Shown: positions 1 to 9,870 of the stretch, in pieces | Numbering within the stretch: position 1 is the stretch's first letter | Layout of the letters: each line of letters begins with the position of its first letter | Source of the DNA: Micropruina sp. | GTDB taxonomy: Bacteria; Actinomycetota; Actinomycetes; Propionibacteriales; Propionibacteriaceae | Length of the DNA: 64,000 bases | Direction of reading: 5' to 3' | Assembly (NCBI GenBank): GCA_016711105.1 | Contig: JADJTO010000003.1 | Span: forward strand, 1 to 64,000 | Program-made: the position numbers and the translations under genes | Notes under the pieces: model-generated | Databases searched by the model: none | What the model saw: only the letters and a program-made list of their open reading frames with translations | Told to the model about the DNA's origin: nothing

Positions 1-1773
1 GGGGCATCGAGGCAGGATCCAGTCGGGGTCCTGCCACCACGATGAACCGCAGATCGGGCACGGCGCGCCGCACCGCTTCGGTCCCCGCGACCACGCGGCG
101 GATCAAAGAGCCGCCCACGCCCGAACCGCCCACTGCCACGATGCACACTCGCTCGTCCTCGCGTAACCGAACTCCGCACGTAGCGCCGCCTTCGGGCCGA
201 GCGCCCGAGGGTCGAAGCCGGTGATGTAGCCGGAGAAGTCGAAGTTGTCCTCGGTCCAGCCGCGGATGCCCGGCAGGCCGGGGCCGAACGTCACGTCCAT
301 GATGTCGTCTGGCGCGCCGACGAAGATCGCGGCGTCACGCAGGTGCGGGTGACGTGCTACGTGCTCGATCATCTCCAGGTTGTAGTCGGCGGTGAGTTCC
401 GCCTCGCGCCGCCCTCGAGACGGCATCGGCAAGGAGCCGACGAAGTCCGTCAACCACGCGAGGGTGCCCTTCTTGAGGTTGGGGTTCTCGAAGAGGTGGT
501 AGTCGACGTCCCAAGACTCGTCGGCGATGACCAGGTCGTAGCGTTCGGTCTCCATTACCTCGTTGAAGATCATGAAGTTGTGTAGCAGCACCTCGTCCAT
601 GGTGCGCATGCTTTGAAAGACGGCGAGGGCGTGGTCGCCGCACTCGGACTCGAGGTGAGCGGATTCGGCGGCCATGGCGGCCGATGCGGGGTGCACGCGC
701 TCGTGCGCGGCTTTCAGGACGCGCGTGACGGGGTCTTGTGCCAGCCAGTCGATGTGAGCCTCGGGGTGGAGCGCGCGGAGTTCGTTCGCGATCGCCAGGT
801 CTCGGCGGGCGTGGCCGAGCCCGATCGGGGAGGAGAGGTACAGCACGCGTGGCCCGGCGGTGGGAGCCACGGGTCCAACGACCGGCTTGGGCGGCTCAAG
901 CCCGAGCGCCCGGTCGAGGAAAGACGTGATCAGGTGGTTGATCCGGACCGGGTAACGCGACTGGGGAGCGTGCCCGACGCCCTCGAGGAGGACCAGTTCG
1001 GAGGGTGGCATGGCGTCGTGGGCGAGCTGAGCGGACTGGTATCCGGTGATCCGGTCGGCCGTGCCGTGGATGAGCAGCGCGGGGATGGTCGACGCGCCCA
1101 AGCGTGCGCGCATATCGTCGTAGTCCATCTCACGGCCACCCGCCAGGGAGGCTGCCGCCGTCGCAGGGTGCTGCTCGCGAGCCCAGGCGATGAGGTCGTC
1201 GATCGCCTGCGTCGAATGCGGGTCGGACGCGGCCTGAGCCATGAAGAACTGCAGGAAATCCTCGTAGTTGTGCTCCCAATACGCAGGATCAAATTTTGCC
1301 CACCCCTCTGGGATCGGGTTGGTCTCGGGGTCGAAGGCGGTGGGCGACTCGTCGCGTTCAGGCTCGACGCGCCATGGATCGCCCGAACCGATGCTCACGG
1401 TCGCGAGCACGCGCTCGGGTGCGAACGCCTGCAGCGCGATAGCAAGCTCGCTGCCCATGGAGGCCCCGAGGATCACGGCCTGCGTGGTGCCGGTCGCGTC
1501 CATGACGGCCAGTGCGTCCTTCAGCCGGTTGGTTTCCGAGATGCGGGCAGGGTCCTCGGGCCGAGAGGACCGTCCGGTTCCCGCGGCGTCGTAAGCCACT
1601 AGTCGATAGTGACGGGAGAGGAACGGGATCTGCATTTTCCAGGCGCGGGAGTGGACGATCTCCCAGGTGGGCACCAGCAGAATCGTGGGACCGGGACGGT
1701 CGTAGACCTCGAAGTGCAGTGTTGCGCCAGCGCGGGCGACGTCGCCCTCGAACGTGGGCTGGACAGCTCTCAT
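1..1773 (-). CDS. Alpha/beta-hydrolase fused to glycosyltransferase-like domain (frameshifted, runs off left edge)
   Basis: Residues 1-290 are an alpha/beta-hydrolase: nucleophile elbow GASMGS (Ser105), acid in IHGTAD (Asp240) and His in GVGHAP (His268). From about residue 308 (RVLYLSSPIGLGHARRDLA) a second domain resembles the N-terminal half of nucleotide-sugar glycosyltransferases. The frame breaks near 168: it stops at 103, but one frame over the sequence continues open to base 1 with the glycine-rich segment VAVGGSGVGGSLIRR. Restoring one C in TACGC would rejoin them. ATG at 1771-1773 overlaps the stop of the upstream tetR-like gene (ATGA), which suggests translational coupling. Fusion of these two folds is uncommon. 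The substrate is unknown; a role in modifying a small molecule or lipid is inference only. Confidence 0.8.
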
Positions 1774-2363
1774 GAGTGAACTCCTCGCGCCGCCTCGGCG
1801 GCTTCGATGAGGGAGCCGACCGAGCGCAGGGCTGCGCGCACCGGTAGGCGGGGGGACTCGTGGCCGAGCAGCAGCAGCTGTTCGCCACCAAGGAAGGACG
1901 CGATGGTGAGGGCCACCAACTGCTCGACGGAGAAGGGTCGAAGATCCAACCCTCGGCCCTGATGGTGGCTGAAGGCAGCCGTGAGCACCTCTACCCAGCC
2001 GTCGAGCAGGGCGCGAACCCGTGCGCTGACCTCCGACTGCGAGAATCCGGCGGCGATCGCCTCGTGCAGGATCCGCACATAACCACTCGCCAGGTCGTCG
2101 TCCAAGTAGTCACAAGCTGTGGCCCACTGCTGCGACAGGGACTCGTCGTTGGCGTAGAGCGCCGACTGCCGGGTGAGTAGGCGAGCGTTCTCGGCGTCCA
2201 ACGTGGCCAGGACGAGCTGCTCCTTGGAACCGAAGTGGTAATGGATCTGCGAAAGCGGCACTCCCGCCTCCATCGCAACCTTCCGTGTGGACGTGGCCGC
2301 GACGCCGTGAGAGAGCACGACCGACCGGGTCGCGGCGAGGATGGCAGCGCGGGTTTCGTTCAT
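1770..2363 (-). CDS. TetR/AcrR family transcriptional regulator
   Basis: 197 residues, typical TetR length. The N-terminal HTH is clear (AAILAATRSVVLSHGVAA, then VAMEAGVPLSQIHYHFGSKE, residues about 6-55), including the characteristic YHFGSKE end of the recognition helix. The C-terminal half is helical and variable, as expected for ligand binding. It is the first gene of a two-gene unit with the hydrolase/glycosyltransferase fusion (4-bp overlap). It probably represses itself and that gene, because a perfect palindrome lies about 50 bp upstream of its start. The ligand is unknown. Confidence 0.93.
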   Translation of the reverse strand: MNETRAAILAATRSVVLSHGVAATSTRKVAMEAGVPLSQIHYHFGSKEQLVLATLDAENARLLTRQSALYANDESLSQQWATACDYLDDDLASGYVRILHEAIAAGFSQSEVSARVRALLDGWVEVLTAAFSHHQGRGLDLRPFSVEQLVALTIASFLGGEQLLLLGHESPRLPVRAALRSVGSLIEAAEAARGVHS

Positions 2364-2412
2364 CGGACTCCTCCGTCGCCCCGGTGGGGACGGTCAGCTT
2401 GCTGGACTATCG

Positions 2413-2430
2413 TTCGGTCGGCCGACCGAA
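2413..2430. promoter_or_regulatory. 18-bp perfect palindrome, probable TetR operator
   Basis: TTCGGTCGGCCGACCGAA is a perfect dyad of the size and symmetry bound by TetR dimers. It lies 50 bp upstream of the TetR start, in the divergent intergenic space before the ankyrin gene. The assignment is inferred from position and symmetry. Confidence 0.7.
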
Positions 2431-2570
2431 TGTGTTCAAGTTACCGCCGCGAGTTTGGTGTCGTCAAGACTTTGTCGCCCCGGCACTTCAACCGGAGTGG
2501 GTCATCCTCCACCCGGGGGACATCGGTGGCGCGTAGGTAGGCTGACAGGAGTCCCAGAGGGAGGTCGGTG

Positions 2571-3790
2571 ATGCGTGCGAGCCCGCTGGTCGCTGTCCTG
2601 ATCGTTGCGTCGTGCGTCGCCTGTTCGTCGAGCTCGACCCAACCGCCCGTCACCCCGGTGTCAACGGCGAGCACCACGGAGGGCAACGTGACTGCTGAAG
2701 AACAACTCCGGCAGGCGACCCGCGCCGGCAACACGGCCCGCGCCCTCGAGCTGATCAAGGCCGGCGTCGACGTGAACGCCAAGGATCCTCTCCAGGAGTC
2801 CGCCTATCTGCTCGCCGCCAGCGAGCGGGCCCCGGACATTCTGGAGGCGACGCTGGCGGCGGGTGCCGAGGTCAACGACAAGGACTCCTGGAACGGCACC
2901 GCCCTGATTCGGGCCGCCGAGCGTGGCGAGCCGTGGATCGTCGGACGTCTCCTACGGGCCGGCATCGAGCGCGACCACGTCAACCGGATCGGCTACCAGG
3001 CCATCCATGAATCCATCTGGCTCGGCGTGACACCGACGCCTACGCCGACACCGTCCGGGTGCTGGTTGCCGGCGGTGTCCAGCTCGACCGCCCGTCCGGC
3101 AACGAGGGGCTCACCCCGCTGGAGATGGCCGAGCAGAAGGGATTCGCCACCGCCACTGCGGCCCTCAGGCGGGCGGCGAACGCTGAGGCGCTCGCTCCTG
3201 CGACCCCCGATGTGGCGCTGGTCGCCGCCATCGAGCAGGCCGACCCCGACGCCGCGTCCCTCGCCCTCCGTGCGGGCGCCAACCTGGAGCACCGCGACGC
3301 GCAGGGTCGGACGCCGCTGCTGCAGGCCGTCACACTGGACAGGGTCGACGTCATCCGGCTCCTGGTCTCCCTGGGCGCCGATACCAACGCCGTCGATGAC
3401 CGCCAAGACACGCCCTGGCTCGTCACCGGTGTCACGGGCAGCGTCCCGGCTCTTGAGGCGCTCCTGCCCGGCAAGCCCGACCTGACGATCCGCAACCGGT
3501 TCGGCGGCTTGTCGATCATCCCGGCATCCGAACGGGGTCACGTCGACTACGTCCGCCGGGTGGTCCAGACCGGCATCAACGTCAACCACGTCAACAACCT
3601 CGGCTGGACTGCGCTGCTCGAGGCCGTCATCCTCGGCGACGGCAGCGAGCGCTACCAGGAAATCGTGCGCATCCTGTTGGACGCCGGCGCGGACCCGAAC
3701 CTGGGCGACGCCAACGGCGTCCGTGCCCTGCAGCACGCACGAAACCGCGGTCAGTCCGACGTCGTCAAGATCCTGGAAGCCGCCCGGTGA
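2571..3790 (+). CDS. Ankyrin-repeat lipoprotein (frameshifted)
   Basis: ATG at 2571 follows GGGAGG at good spacing. The N-terminus is a lipoprotein signal (hydrophobic stretch LVAVLIVASCVAC ending in a lipobox cysteine), then a Ser/Thr/Pro linker. Ankyrin repeats follow to the C-terminus, with units such as ALELIKAGVDVNAKD, VIRLLVSLGADTNAVDD and IVRILLDAGADPNLGDANG. The frame breaks near 3027: the first frame runs to 3485 as Arg/Pro-rich nonsense, while the ankyrin sequence resumes one frame over (DTDAYADTVRVLVAGG) and ends at 3790. One missing G (GGTGACACC read as GTGACACC) would heal it. Expected product about 406 residues, anchored outside the membrane and probably for protein-protein contact. 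Confidence 0.85.
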
Positions 3791-4214
3791 ACTGGTCGCT
3801 CGCGACCGCCGGCGACGTGACGGGTTCCGCCGGGCGAGCGCCTCGCGACACCCGATGACGCTCGGCGAGACTGAATCTCCTCGGCGAACTTCGTAGCCCA
3901 GTGCCTAATCAGCGCTTTGCGTGCGCTGAGGACCGAGAAGTTCAGGGCTCGGCGGCGGAGCGGGTCCCTCGACGAGGCTTCGGTCGTCTTCGGGGGGTTG
4001 GCCACCGTTAACGTGAGGACTTGACGACCATAGTCGGTCGTCAAGTCCTCACGTTATTCTCGCCAGGCACCTCTGGCCGCCTCATGGTGGAGGCGATCCG
4101 TCACGGCAAGCAGTCGGCGCCCGGGCGCCGGGTGGCGCTGGAGGCTCAACTCAACGGGCGCTCGCTACGCGGCTCAGTGCCAGCGCGGTTCGCGGGGTTG
4201 AATGGATGGGTGTG
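3791..4214. other. Intergenic region without a convincing gene
   Basis: This 424-bp stretch lies between the ankyrin gene and the YjbR-like gene. Short frames on both strands show no domain I recognise. Its one clear structure is the long inverted repeat at 4009-4056. The minus-strand frame reading out of that repeat (to about 3830) looks like decayed coding sequence, but I cannot assign it. Confidence 0.5.
4009..4056. repeat. Perfect 21-bp inverted repeat with 6-nt loop
   Basis: Arms 4009-4029 and 4036-4056 are exact reverse complements (core GTGAGGACTTGACGACC / GGTCGTCAAGTCCTCAC), separated by ATAGTC. There is no T-run after either arm, so it is not a canonical intrinsic terminator. It may be two IS termini brought together by loss of the element body, or a regulatory or site-specific recombination hairpin. 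Confidence 0.85.
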
Positions 4215-4577
4215 CTACTTGTCTAGCCGGCGGGCGAGACCCACTGGTGCGACACACCGGTAGGCGTCGGTGAGCAGGTCGACCAACTCGTCCCAGTCGA
4301 GGTCGCGGTCGAGCCGGACGCCGAGCCAGCCGCGGTGGCCGACATAAGGCGGCCGGAAGAACGTGTCCGGTCGGCTGGCCACGAGCGCCTGCTGGACGTC
4401 AGGCGACGCGGCGCACCACAGGTGAGGAAAAGTGTTGTCGTGATGGCCATCCAACCAGGCGGTCGCGAAGGACTTCTTGCCTCGCACGAACCAGGTGGGC
4501 GCGCCGTGGCTGGGGCGCTCACTCACCTCGGGAAGCTCCCCGCAAGCGGCGCGGAGTCGCTGCAGGACTTCAGCCAT
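4215..4577 (-). CDS. MmcQ/YjbR-family protein
   Basis: 120 residues from the ATG at 4575-4577, matching the normal size of the CyaY-like MmcQ/YjbR family. Family features include ELPEVSERPSHGAPTWFVRGKKSFA near the N-terminus (YjbR proteins have P-E-x-x-E..HG.P.f.v.gk.fa) and VGHRGWLGVRLDRDLDWDEL toward the C-terminus. I rejected a longer frame upstream because it is Arg/Pro-rich and unrelated. The family is small, soluble and of uncertain function. The gene stands alone. Confidence 0.88.
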   Translation of the reverse strand: MAEVLQRLRAACGELPEVSERPSHGAPTWFVRGKKSFATAWLDGHHDNTFPHLWCAASPDVQQALVASRPDTFFRPPYVGHRGWLGVRLDRDLDWDELVDLLTDAYRCVAPVGLARRLDK

Positions 4578-4627
4578 GGCGAAATCGTACTCAGCGCGGC
4601 GAAGACCGGAGGGTGGGGAGTGGCCAG

Positions 4628-5334
4628 TCAGCCGATGCTGGGCAGTATGCCCGGCAGCATCCAGGCCGTGCCCAGCGTGAGCGCGCCCAACGTTCCTCCT
4701 AGCCACAGGGCGATCCAGACGAAGCGGGGCAGGTGGGTCAGCCGGGCGAGTTGTGCCGCGTCTGATCCCGACGTGCCCCGGCTGAGCGCCAGTTCGAACA
4801 CGGGGCGTGGGCCGGCGAGGAGCAGGAGCCAGGCCAGCCCGTAGGCCAACCACACGAGAATCCGGACGGGCGCGTACCAGGTCGCAAGGGCCAGCACCGC
4901 GCCGAGGGCGAGAACGACCAACGCCCCGTGCAGATTGCGGATCTTCAGCATCAACGCGAGAGCCCAACCAGCAACCACAGCATCGCGACCGCGTGGCCTG
5001 TGCCGGCGACCGCGGCAGCGAGCAGCCCGACCAAGGAGGCGGCGGGATACCCGGCGAACAGCGTGATCACCATCCCGGCGCCCGTGGGCTTTCCCCTGGT
5101 CAGGGTGACCCCGGAGGTGTCGGAGTGCAGCCGGATTCCCTGCAGGGAGCGGCCGGTGAGGGTGGCCGCGACCGCGTGGCCGGCTTCGTGACACACGGTG
5201 ACCATCATCCGAACCCCCGGCCAGGCGAGGATCACACAGGCGAGCGCCGCGAACGCGATCACGAGCAGGGATGACCCGTCCGGGACCGGGGTCGTGGCTG
5301 AGGCGCGGCGCCACAGATCCTCCAGGAACGACAT
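4628..5334 (-). CDS. M50B-type membrane metalloprotease-like protein (frameshifted)
   Basis: Starts MSFLEDLW at 5334. A first membrane helix is followed by the zinc motif HEAGHA (about residue 50) and the family signature SDTSGVTLTRGKPTG. The frame stops at 4951 after LWLLVGLSR, but the next frame carries the rest of the family: LALMLKIRNLHGALVVL, a further helix ending in GPRPVFELALSR, and SDAAQLARLTHLP...W to 4628. One missing G near 4966 rejoins them into about 236 residues, the normal length for Peptidase_M50B proteins. Expected in the cytoplasmic membrane. The substrate is unknown. Confidence 0.82.
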
Positions 5335-5462
5335 GCGGTCAGTGTCCCAGCAGAGGCAAAGGGGGACAGCTCAGCCGAGGATGACCGTGGCGCGACTTCC
5401 TCGACCACGCAACTCCTTGACGTCGCTCCGGTAGCGGGTGAGCATGGCGGATGGGGGGTGTT

Positions 5463-6824
5463 ATGCGGGCTGATTACTTGGTGGTTGGGGCCGGCGCCGC
5501 AGCGATGGCGTTCGTCGACTCGTTGATCGACCATGCTGACGTGAAGGTGGTGATGGTCGACCGTCGCTTTGCGGCGGGCGGTCACTGGCTGGACGCTTAC
5601 CCTTTCGTGCGCTTGCATCAGGCCTCGGCGTTCTACGGGGTCACCTCGACCATGCTTGGCGGAGGGCGCCTCCAAGTGACCGGGCCCGAGAATGGCTTGC
5701 ACGAGCGCGCGACGGCGGCCGAGGTGACGGCCTATTACCAGCACGTGCTTGATCGGATGACCACCTCCGGCAAAGTGGCGTTCTACCCGAATTGCGAGTA
5801 GCTCGGTCATAGGCGCTTTGTTTCCTTAGTCTCCGGGAGGCACTACGGCGTGGACGGGTCGTGCCGGGTTGTGGATGCGCGGTATCTGGCGCCCGACATC
5901 CCGGCCCGCACCGCGGCACCGTTTGCGGTAGCAGACGCCCGGGTGATCCCGGTCAACGACCTGGTAAGGGTTGCCGATGCCCCGAGCGAGTACGTCATCG
6001 TCGGCTCGGGTAAGACGGCAACTGATGCCTGCGTCTGGCTGCTCGGTAACGGCGTCGATCCGGACGCCATCTGTTGGATCCGGCCGCGCGACCCCTGGAT
6101 GCTCAATCGTTCGGTGGTGCAACCTGATCCGGGCGTGTTCCTCGGCATGGTCGCGGACACTCTCACAGCAGCAGCCGACGCTGCGTCCCCGGCGGACCTC
6201 TTCCTCCGGCTTGAGGGCGCAGGCATCATGCTTCGCATCGACGAGTCGATCACTCCGACCATGGCCAAGACACCGACCATCGCTCAGTGGGAGATCGACC
6301 TCCTCCGCCGGATCGAGAACGTCGTCCGGCTCGGCCATGTTCGCCGCGTCGAGAAGGGCCGGATTGCACTCACCGACGGCGATATCAGAGTCGCACCGGA
6401 CGCCGTGGTCGTGCACTGCGCCGCCTCGGGTCTGAAGTATCCCCCCGTTGTTCCGGTGTGGAGCCGTGAGGCGATCACGCTCCAGCCCGTCCGCTCTGGC
6501 TTCCCCTGTTTTGGGGCGGCGATCATCGGCTACGTCGAGGCGACCCGCGTCGACGACGCCGAGAAGAACCGTGTCTGCCCAGCGTCGTGCCTGCCGGACA
6601 CGCCCACCAGTTTCGCCCGGATGCAGGTGCTGGGATACCGCGCAGCCCAAGCCTTCACGGCGCAGCCGGACATCAAGGAGTGGGCCAACCGGACCACGCT
6701 CAATCCAGGCAGGATCCCACCCGAACGGGCAGGGGACCCCGACGTCGCTGCCGCGCTCGAGCGCTACCGAGACCACGCGGTCGCCGGCTTTGACCGGTTG
6801 GCCGAGTTTGCGGCGCTCACCTGA
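5463..6824 (+). CDS. FAD/NAD(P)-binding oxidoreductase with in-frame TAG
   Basis: ATG 5463 is preceded by a G-rich ribosome site (an ATG at 5451 is the alternative). The N-terminus is a Rossmann FAD motif (YLVVGAGAAAMAFVDSL). A second dinucleotide motif follows in the middle (YVIVGSGKTATDACVWLL), as in flavin monooxygenase-like or pyridine nucleotide-disulfide-like enzymes. Reading stops at TAG 5799-5801 (FYPNCE*LG), yet the same frame continues with conserved sequence (VVDARYLAPDIPA...) to 6824. A Tyr codon, TAC, is expected at the stop. Total about 453 residues if read through. This is either a single substitution or base-call error, or a recent nonsense mutation. The substrate cannot be told. 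Confidence 0.8.
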
Positions 6825-6856
6825 TTGGACCTGAGATCTCCAACGCAGGGCGGCTG

Positions 6857-8283
6857 TCAGCCTTTCTTGCTGGCGGTGATCGCGTAGGTCTGCGGGGCAG
6901 AGGAACTGGCTGCGTACGTGCCGCCTGAGGTGGCGCTCGGAGTGAAGCACGCGACGTAGGACTTGCGGCTTGGGCTGGGGAACTTCGTCTGGAACACAGC
7001 CTTGGCGCCGTCGAGGGGCACCGGGCCGAACGACGTTCCGGCTCCGCAGGAGCCGCCGTCCCACACGGTCCACGTGCCGGTGAGCGCGACGCCGTCACTG
7101 GCGGTCACCGTCACCGCGAACGTGACCGTGTGGCCCACATACGCTTTCCGATCCGGGCCGATGGTCAGCGTGGTCGTCGTGGGGAGCAACGTGATCGCGA
7201 AGGTCTGCGGCACGGACGAACTTGCCGCGTACCCCGCGTCCGGCGATGGCGAGTAGCAGGCCAGGTACGACTTCGTCGACGCTTGCGTGAAGGTCGTGGT
7301 GAAGGCCGGGAACCCACTGGCTGGCTCACCAGGGAGGACCCCGCTCCGCAGGAGCCGCCGTCCCAGATCGTCCAGGTTCCCGCTGGCGTTCCGCCGTCGG
7401 CGGCGGTGACGGTGACCGAGAAGGTGACCTGTTCACCGACGCTCGCTTCGCCGTCGGCGGGGCGGATCAACAAGGTGGTGGTTGTGGTGGGTCGGGTCAC
7501 CGAGTAGGAGACCGGGGTGGAGGAACTGGGTTCGAAGAGTTCGGGGTGTCCGCTGTAGCAGGCCACGTAGCTCTTGGTGGACGGGCTGTTGAACGTGGTG
7601 ACGAACGTTTGGGGGCTGGTTTGGGTGAGGCTGTAGGTGACGATGTCGGTTCCGGCGCCGCAGGAGCCGCCGTCCCAGATGGTCCATGAGGTGAACATGG
7701 TGGCGTCGGCCGGGTTGGTGCCGTCGGCGGCGGTGACGGTGACCGAGAAGGTGACCTGTTCGCCGACTTCGGCTCCACCGGCGGGGCTGATCGACAAGGT
7801 GGTGGTCGTCGTGGGTCGGGTGACGGGGTAGGACACGGGGGCCGACGAGCTGGGTTCGAAGAGTTCGGGGTGTCCGCTGTAGCAGGCCACGTAGCTCTTG
7901 GTGGACGGGCTTTGGAAGGTCGTCACGAAGGTCTGGGGGCTGGTTTGGGTGAGGCTGTAGGTGACGATGTCGGTTCCGGCGCCGCAGGAGCCGCCGTCCC
8001 AGATCGTCCATGAGGTGAACATGGTGGCGTCGGCCGGGTTGGTGCCGTCGGCGGCGGTGACGGTGACCGAGAAGGTGACCTGTTCACCGACGCTGGCTCC
8101 GTCGAAGGGGCTGATCGACAACGTGGTGGTTGTCGCCTGCTGGGCCGCCCAGGCGGCCACCGGCGAAAGCCCGAGCGAGCCAAGCCCAAGCACGGCCACG
8201 GCGATAAGACGGGTCAGCATCCGCCACGGCGACGCGGTAAACATCAGCAGCCGCCGTGGGGCGCCGGAGCGGGGATCCCGCAT
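6857..8283 (-). CDS. Secreted protein with four Ig-like repeats (frameshifted)
   Basis: The N-terminus has a Sec signal (LIAVAVLGLGSLGLSPVAAWA). Four repeats of about 108 residues follow, each starting TTTTLSISP...VGEQVTFSVTVTAADG, then WTIWDGGSCGAGT with a Cys pair and SPSTKSYVACYSGHPELFEPSSS. They resemble bacterial Ig-like repeats. The frame is lost near 7330 in repeat 3; the adjacent frame resumes TTFTQASTKSYLACYS and runs to 6857. Restoring one G gives about 475 residues. The start is uncertain (8283 or the ATG at 8244). No sortase motif or membrane anchor is visible at the C-terminus (ends AITASKKG), so it is probably released or wall-associated. Confidence 0.8.
7500..8148 (-). repeat. 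Tandem near-identical 324-bp Ig-repeat units
   Basis: Two consecutive units (about 7500-7823 and 7824-8148) are nearly identical at the DNA level; for example 7640-7760 and 7964-8084 differ at only a few bases. The outer repeats have diverged much more. This indicates recent unequal exchange or duplication of one Ig module. Confidence 0.8.
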
Positions 8284-8862
8284 CGGACGGCGCCGGCCAT
8301 GACTGAGGATGCGCTGCCATTACGACAGGAGGCCAGTTCGATTTCCTGCAGCAGGGCGCCTTTTCCCACCCGCGTCACGAGGGTGTGGCGGATAGTCCGA
8401 TGTTTTGCATAGGTGTGCCTCCTAAGGCTGAGCACATCAGGGTCGGGATGGCGACGGAGAGACTCCTCATCGACACGCACCCGTGATCGAATCGAGCCTC
8501 GACCGCGACACCGCCCTGTGCGGCAGTCGGTGATCGAGCGGCAAGCACTTGGCTCCAGCTCACCCTCCCCGGATGGAATTCGCCACGCGGCCTGCGCTTC
8601 TTGACGGTCGCACACAGGTTGGGGAGTGTCAATGGGTCAGCTCCCGCAGCTCAGCAGACGTGGCAACACGCAGTCCGGCGTCGTCAGATTCTCGGAGTGG
8701 ACCCAATGAGCCTAGGGATTCGCTGATCAGTGGGGGTTGTTGGCGCGCGGAAGCTGAGTGGCGGCTGTGGAGGCGTTGTCGGGTCGGTTGGCTGGCCCTT
8801 GTGGCTCCTGCGGGTTCCCGGTTCCGGGCCTTCTGGCCGGATGTGGGCAGGCTCCCGCCCGG
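8284..8862. other. Intergenic region; one short leader-like ORF
   Basis: 579 bp between the Ig-repeat gene and the IS5 remnant, with no gene of normal size that I can support. The only start with an excellent ribosome site is a minus-strand 11-codon ORF at 8375-8410 (MQNIGLSATPS), preceded by AGGAGG at 7-nt spacing. It could be a leader peptide for the gene at 8283 or chance. Confidence 0.4.
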
Positions 8863-9511
8863 CTACCCGGTCATGATCGCGACGGCCCGTGCCCTCATCA
8901 ACAGGTTTGCTGAGGCGAACGCGATGTGGAGCCGGTTCAGGTTCTTGGCCATGCCGCGGTAGCGGGTCTTGGCGAATCCGAAGTCACGTTTCAGGCTCAG
9001 GAACGGATGCTCGACCTTGGCCCGTACCGACGCCTTGCGGGACTCGATCAGCCGGTCCGGTCCGGGCATCGTCTTCAAGATCCCCTTCCTGGCAGCGACC
9101 CGGAACTCGACCCCGGACAGATGCCCGTCAGCCACGATGTCGGGTCGTTTCTCGACGCCTTGGTAGCCGGCATCGGCATACACGATCTGGTCATCGACCC
9201 GCACCAGTTGGGCGATCTCGTCAAGGTCGTGCACGTTCGCGGCCGTGGCCGTGACCGTGTGGACATACCCGGTCCCGGCATCCACCCCGACGTGGGCCTT
9301 CATCCCGAAGTACCACTGGCTGCCCTTGCGGGTCTGATGCATCTCCGGATCCCTGGCCTGCGAGGCGTTCTTCGTCGACGAGGGGGCCGTGATGATCGTG
9401 GCATCCACCACCGATCCGCCCCGCATGATCCACCCGTTGGCCTCGAACAACCGGTTCAACGCCTCGAACATCGCCTCACCCAACCGGTGCTTCTCCACCA
9501 GGTGACGGAAG
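8863..9511 (-). pseudogene. IS5-family transposase, 5' end lost at IS3 element
   Basis: Carries the C-terminal two-thirds of an IS5-type DDE transposase: VVDATIITAPSSTKN with the first Asp, QIVYADAGYQGVEKR with the second Asp, and VRAKVEHPFLSLKRDFGF with the Glu, followed by KTRYRGMAKNLNRLHIAF. The frame is open upstream of the first possible start (FRHLVEKHRLGEAMFEAL) and ends abruptly at about 9511, where the IS3 terminus begins. The first 100 or so residues of the usual 320 are missing, and they do not reappear on the other side of the IS3, so part of the IS5 was deleted. Confidence 0.88.
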
Positions 9512-9579
9512 TGTGGACCGTTCCCAGTTTGGTGGAGGGTGGCTTGTTTCGCGGTTCCTGAAATCTGGAGGAGCTGAAG

Positions 9580-9870
9580 ATGGGATCAACAAGGAGGGCG
9601 TTTACCGCCGAGTACAAGGCGTCCGCGGTAGAGTTCGTGCTCAATGACGGGCGTGCCATCGCGGAAGTTGCGCGGAATATTGGCGTCCATGAGATGACAT
9701 TGGGGAAATGGGTGAAGAAAGCACGTGACGCTGGCGGTGAACCCGACCGGCCGTTGAATGAGAACGAGCGTTCCGAACTGGAGCGGCTGCGTGATGAGAA
9801 TCGACGATTGAAGATGGAGGCCGAGTTCGCAAAAAAAGTGGCGGCCTGGTTCGCGAAAGACCAGCAGTGA
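9580..9870 (+). CDS. IS3-family transposase OrfA
   Basis: 96 residues. The N-terminal HTH_Tnp_1 helix-turn-helix (RRAFTAEYKASAVEFVL...IAEVARNIGVHEMTLGKWVKKAR) is followed by a C-terminal leucine-zipper-like segment (ERSELERLRDENRRLKMEAEFAKKVAAWFAK), the standard OrfA layout. OrfA binds the terminal repeats. Its stop overlaps the OrfB start (GTGA), and a slippery A7 run lies near its 3' end. Confidence 0.93.
   Translation: MGSTRRAFTAEYKASAVEFVLNDGRAIAEVARNIGVHEMTLGKWVKKARDAGGEPDRPLNENERSELERLRDENRRLKMEAEFAKKVAAWFAKDQQ
9831..9838 (+). other. A7G slippery sequence for -1 frameshifting (OrfAB)
   Basis: AAAAAAAG sits about 30 nt before the OrfA stop, and OrfB is in the -1 frame relative to OrfA. 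The -1 frame is open from here through the OrfB start (reading GGLVRERPAVIFAAI). This is the standard arrangement by which IS3 elements make the fused OrfAB transposase. Confidence 0.8.

Noticed and set aside
3751..4044. A 97-codon minus-strand frame leaving the 21-bp inverted repeat
   Set aside because: It overlaps the ankyrin 3' end and starts inside the hairpin. It looks like decayed sequence, but I recognise no family, so it is noted only in the intergenic entry.
5799..5801. Reassignment of TAG to an amino acid
   Set aside because: Other genes here end at TAG (for example 12450-12452), and no pyrrolysine genes or suppressor tRNA are seen. Three cases are better explained by substitution or base-calling error.
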